Assembly (NCBI GenBank): GCA_002313925.1
Contig: DCAZ01000097.1
Coordinates: 15,219-23,020, forward strand
Reading direction: 5' to 3'
Length of the DNA stretch: 7,802 bases
DNA from: Gemmatimonadales bacterium UBA1120
GTDB taxonomy: Bacteria > Gemmatimonadota > Gemmatimonadetes > Longimicrobiales > Gaopeijiaceae
Shown piece after piece: positions 6,274 through 7,802 of this stretch (position 1 is its first letter; each line of letters begins with the position of its first letter). Under the pieces are notes generated by a model that saw nothing but the letters and a program-made list of their open reading frames with translations, had not been told where the DNA came from and ran no database searches. Both the position numbers and the translations under genes were made by a program.

Positions 6274-6319
6274 GAGAACGGGCAGGTCGTCGCCCCGATG
6301 AAGAGAGCAAACTTTCGTT
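6274..6319. other. Short convergent gap without a convincing terminator
   Basis: Between the DinB stop and the hydrolase stop lie 46 bp with no hairpin followed by a T-run on either strand. GAACGGGC (6276-6283) has an exact reverse complement at 6355-6362 inside the hydrolase gene, but the 71-nt separation makes a terminator unlikely. Confidence 0.3.
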
Positions 6320-7802
6320 TTAGCGCACTCGTTCAAACCGAACGTCCCGCGTTCGCCCGTTCGAAAGATAAAACCCTATCACCTGGCTATTGCGGTCGCG
6401 CTCGAACGATACCGCGAACTCACCGCCCAGGCCGCTAAACGCGTCTTCTTTCCCAGATATCAGATCAACAGAGCCAATCCGTCTCTGGTGCATTACCAAC
6501 TTTGCTTCCTCAATCATCACCGTATAAAACGCCTCGATCTCTTCGCTGAAGTAGCGACCCTCAAAGGCGGCAAGGTCTTCAATCGTCGGCTCCCACGCTT
6601 CGTACCCTTCCAATCGCGTGGCATGCTGCTGCTGCCCACCTTGGTTCAGCGTCGAGCCTTCGATTTCTCCGTCAGAACCCCGATGGAACGTGACAGATGC
6701 TTCAACGACGCTAAGTGCAAACGTTGAATCCGAAGTTGGAACGATCTCCAAACGCGACTGACCGGTCGCTTGAGTATAGAGCGTATTGTCTTCTCGTGTG
6801 AACGTCAGGATGAACTCGGGTGCGGTATCAAGCGCATAGCGCCCCACCATCTCATCAAAGTCTTCCGGGTCATAAGCAGCGGGGTCGAAATCTTCTGCTT
6901 CTGCTAGGCCTTCTTCCTCTTCAGGATCCATTTCATCTTCAAAGAACAACGCAGCAATCCGAAAGGCGATATTGCTGTTGAATTCTGAGTGATTGCTCTG
7001 CACAGTGATACCCGCGTTGATCTCTGGGTAGTAGGCAAGCATGGACCGGTGGGCAACGTCGGCGCCTCCATGTTGAATCCGTTTGAGACCTCGTTGTTCA
7101 TCAATGCTAAGTCCGTACCCGTATCCGGTTTCCTCACCATCTGTAAGCACATAAGAAGTCATCATTTCTTCAACAATCTCAGCATTTCCTATCTTCGGAT
7201 TAGCATAATTTTCTACCCAGATTTGCAGATCCTCTACCGTGGAGTAAATGCCTCCAGCACCCACGGCACCACCGAGATCACTGATCTCCAGAAATCCGTC
7301 CTCAGACGGTGTATATCCGATAGATCGATCCTCTACGATGTGCTCTGGGGTCGGACGCACCACCGTGCGGGTCATGCCAAGAGGACCAAAAACGTTATCC
7401 GCCATGAATTCATGAAATCTCTGCCCGGAGGTCCGCTCAACAATCACGGCAGCCAACCCGAACGCGGTGTTGTTATAATTCCATTCTGAGCCGGGAGAAT
7501 TCTGGAGGGCGGGCTGATTTTGCGTAATCTCTATGAGTTCGTCTCGACTGATGTAGTCCCCATGATCGAGTCGGCGACCACTCATTCTGAGCAGATTCAG
7601 AAATTCCCGGAGTCCAGAGGTGTGAGTGATGAGATGTCGAACCGTAATCGTCTCGTCAAACTCGGGGAGCTCAGGAATGTGCGTACGGATATCATCTTCT
7701 AGTGAGAGTTTTCCACGTTCTTCCTGCAACATGATGGCAAAAGCTGTGAATTGCTTCGATGTGGAACCGATGTTTGTGGGGGTATCGAGATCAAACGGGA
7801 TC
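6320..7802 (-). CDS. Serine hydrolase of the class C beta-lactamase/penicillin-binding-like family, 5' end outside window
   Basis: The reading frame is open from the TAA at 6320-6322 to the right edge, giving 493 visible residues. The first in-frame ATG (7730-7732) is internal: IPFDLDTPTNIGSTSKQF lies upstream in the same frame and contains the catalytic S-x-x-K (Ser13, Lys16 of the visible part). The second motif is Tyr109-Asn-Asn in EWNYNNTAFG, and the third is His244-Gly-Gly in RIQHGGADVAHRS. With VRHLITHTSGLREF (54-67), these define the beta-lactamase/esterase family that hydrolyses amide or ester bonds by an acyl-serine; the substrate is unknown. After an acidic linker (about 286-317) come two beta-rich lipocalin/DUF3471-like segments, each opening with a GRY motif (about 320-321 and 415-417). 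Such proteins are usually exported, but the signal peptide is outside the window. It is convergent with the DinB gene, with 46 bp between stops. Confidence 0.93.
   Translation of the reverse strand, partial: IPFDLDTPTNIGSTSKQFTAFAIMLQEERGKLSLEDDIRTHIPELPEFDETITVRHLITHTSGLREFLNLLRMSGRRLDHGDYISRDELIEITQNQPALQNSPGSEWNYNNTAFGLAAVIVERTSGQRFHEFMADNVFGPLGMTRTVVRPTPEHIVEDRSIGYTPSEDGFLEISDLGGAVGAGGIYSTVEDLQIWVENYANPKIGNAEIVEEMMTSYVLTDGEETGYGYGLSIDEQRGLKRIQHGGADVAHRSMLAYYPEINAGITVQSNHSEFNSNIAFRIAALFFEDEMDPEEEEGLAEAEDFDPAAYDPEDFDEMVGRYALDTAPEFILTFTREDNTLYTQATGQSRLEIVPTSDSTFALSVVEASVTFHRGSDGEIEGSTLNQGGQQQHATRLEGYEAWEPTIEDLAAFEGRYFSEEIEAFYTVMIEEAKLVMHQRRIGSVDLISGKEDAFSGLGGEFAVSFERDRNSQVIGFYLSNGRTRDVRFERVR

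Noticed and set aside
6339..6355. CGAACG-TCCCG-CGTTCG hairpin as a terminator for the DinB or hydrolase gene
   Set aside because: It lies inside the hydrolase coding end and has no T-run after it on either strand; the symmetry may reflect Arg/Phe-Glu-Arg codons.
6989..7489. A 166-codon open frame on the plus strand antisense to the serine hydrolase
   Set aside because: Its translation has no recognisable motif, and the minus-strand frame carries complete catalytic motifs and family order. It is a shadow frame.
7730..7732. ATG at 7732 as the start of the serine hydrolase
   Set aside because: The in-frame sequence upstream to the window edge encodes the essential SxxK motif, so this Met is internal and the gene is cut by the window.
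1..7802. Defence system, mobile element, CRISPR array or prophage
   Set aside because: No transposase, integrase, nuclease, toxin-antitoxin pair, direct-repeat array or tRNA attachment site is visible; all genes fit metabolic, membrane or exported families.

Overview
The window looks like bacterial chromosome from a mid-GC, probably uncultured, Gram-negative lineage. It has a secreted or surface FG-GAP/VCBS-type protein, a signal-peptide-bearing DinB-fold protein, a lipobox-bearing phosphatase and a serine hydrolase with C-terminal beta domains. Together these resemble gene content known from Gemmatimonadota and related phyla, but that placement is an inference from protein style, not a phylogenetic result. 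I see no rRNA, tRNA, CRISPR array, transposase, integrase or phage gene, so I read it as ordinary chromosome.

Layout. At the left edge is the C-terminal tail of a plus-strand FG-GAP/VCBS repeat protein (1-126), whose last codons form a perfect 12-bp hairpin. A short intergenic stretch with small inverted repeats separates it from a convergent minus-strand D-2-hydroxyacid dehydrogenase of glyoxylate/hydroxypyruvate reductase type (265-1218). A class I SAM methyltransferase (1238-1912, plus) is divergent from it with only 19 bp between the start codons.

From 4919 down to 2008 lies a tight minus-strand gene run. In transcription order it holds a small membrane-anchored protein of uncertain family, an atypical SDR-type NAD(P)-binding protein, a polytopic membrane protein resembling LPG-synthase/flippase transmembrane proteins, and a CDP-alcohol phosphatidyltransferase. 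The last three genes overlap by 1 nt (TAATG) and 4 nt (GTGA), so they are almost certainly co-translated. Together they suggest synthesis or modification of a membrane lipid or lipid-linked metabolite whose head group cannot be read from sequence. Upstream on the same strand is a lipoprotein with a Cys-x4-Arg phosphatase loop (5010-5567).

A palindrome-rich intergenic region (5568-5727) separates that phosphatase from a divergent plus-strand exported DinB-family protein (5728-6273). The right end is a minus-strand class C beta-lactamase-like serine hydrolase (6320 to the right edge). Its SxxK motif lies upstream of the first internal ATG, so the gene runs off the window and its true start is not visible.

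I did not find a clear, previously undescribed system. The best candidates for follow-up are the coupled lipid-like cluster, the Gly-to-Ser change in the phosphatase loop, the hairpin at the end of the FG-GAP gene, and the palindromes between the phosphatase and DinB genes.
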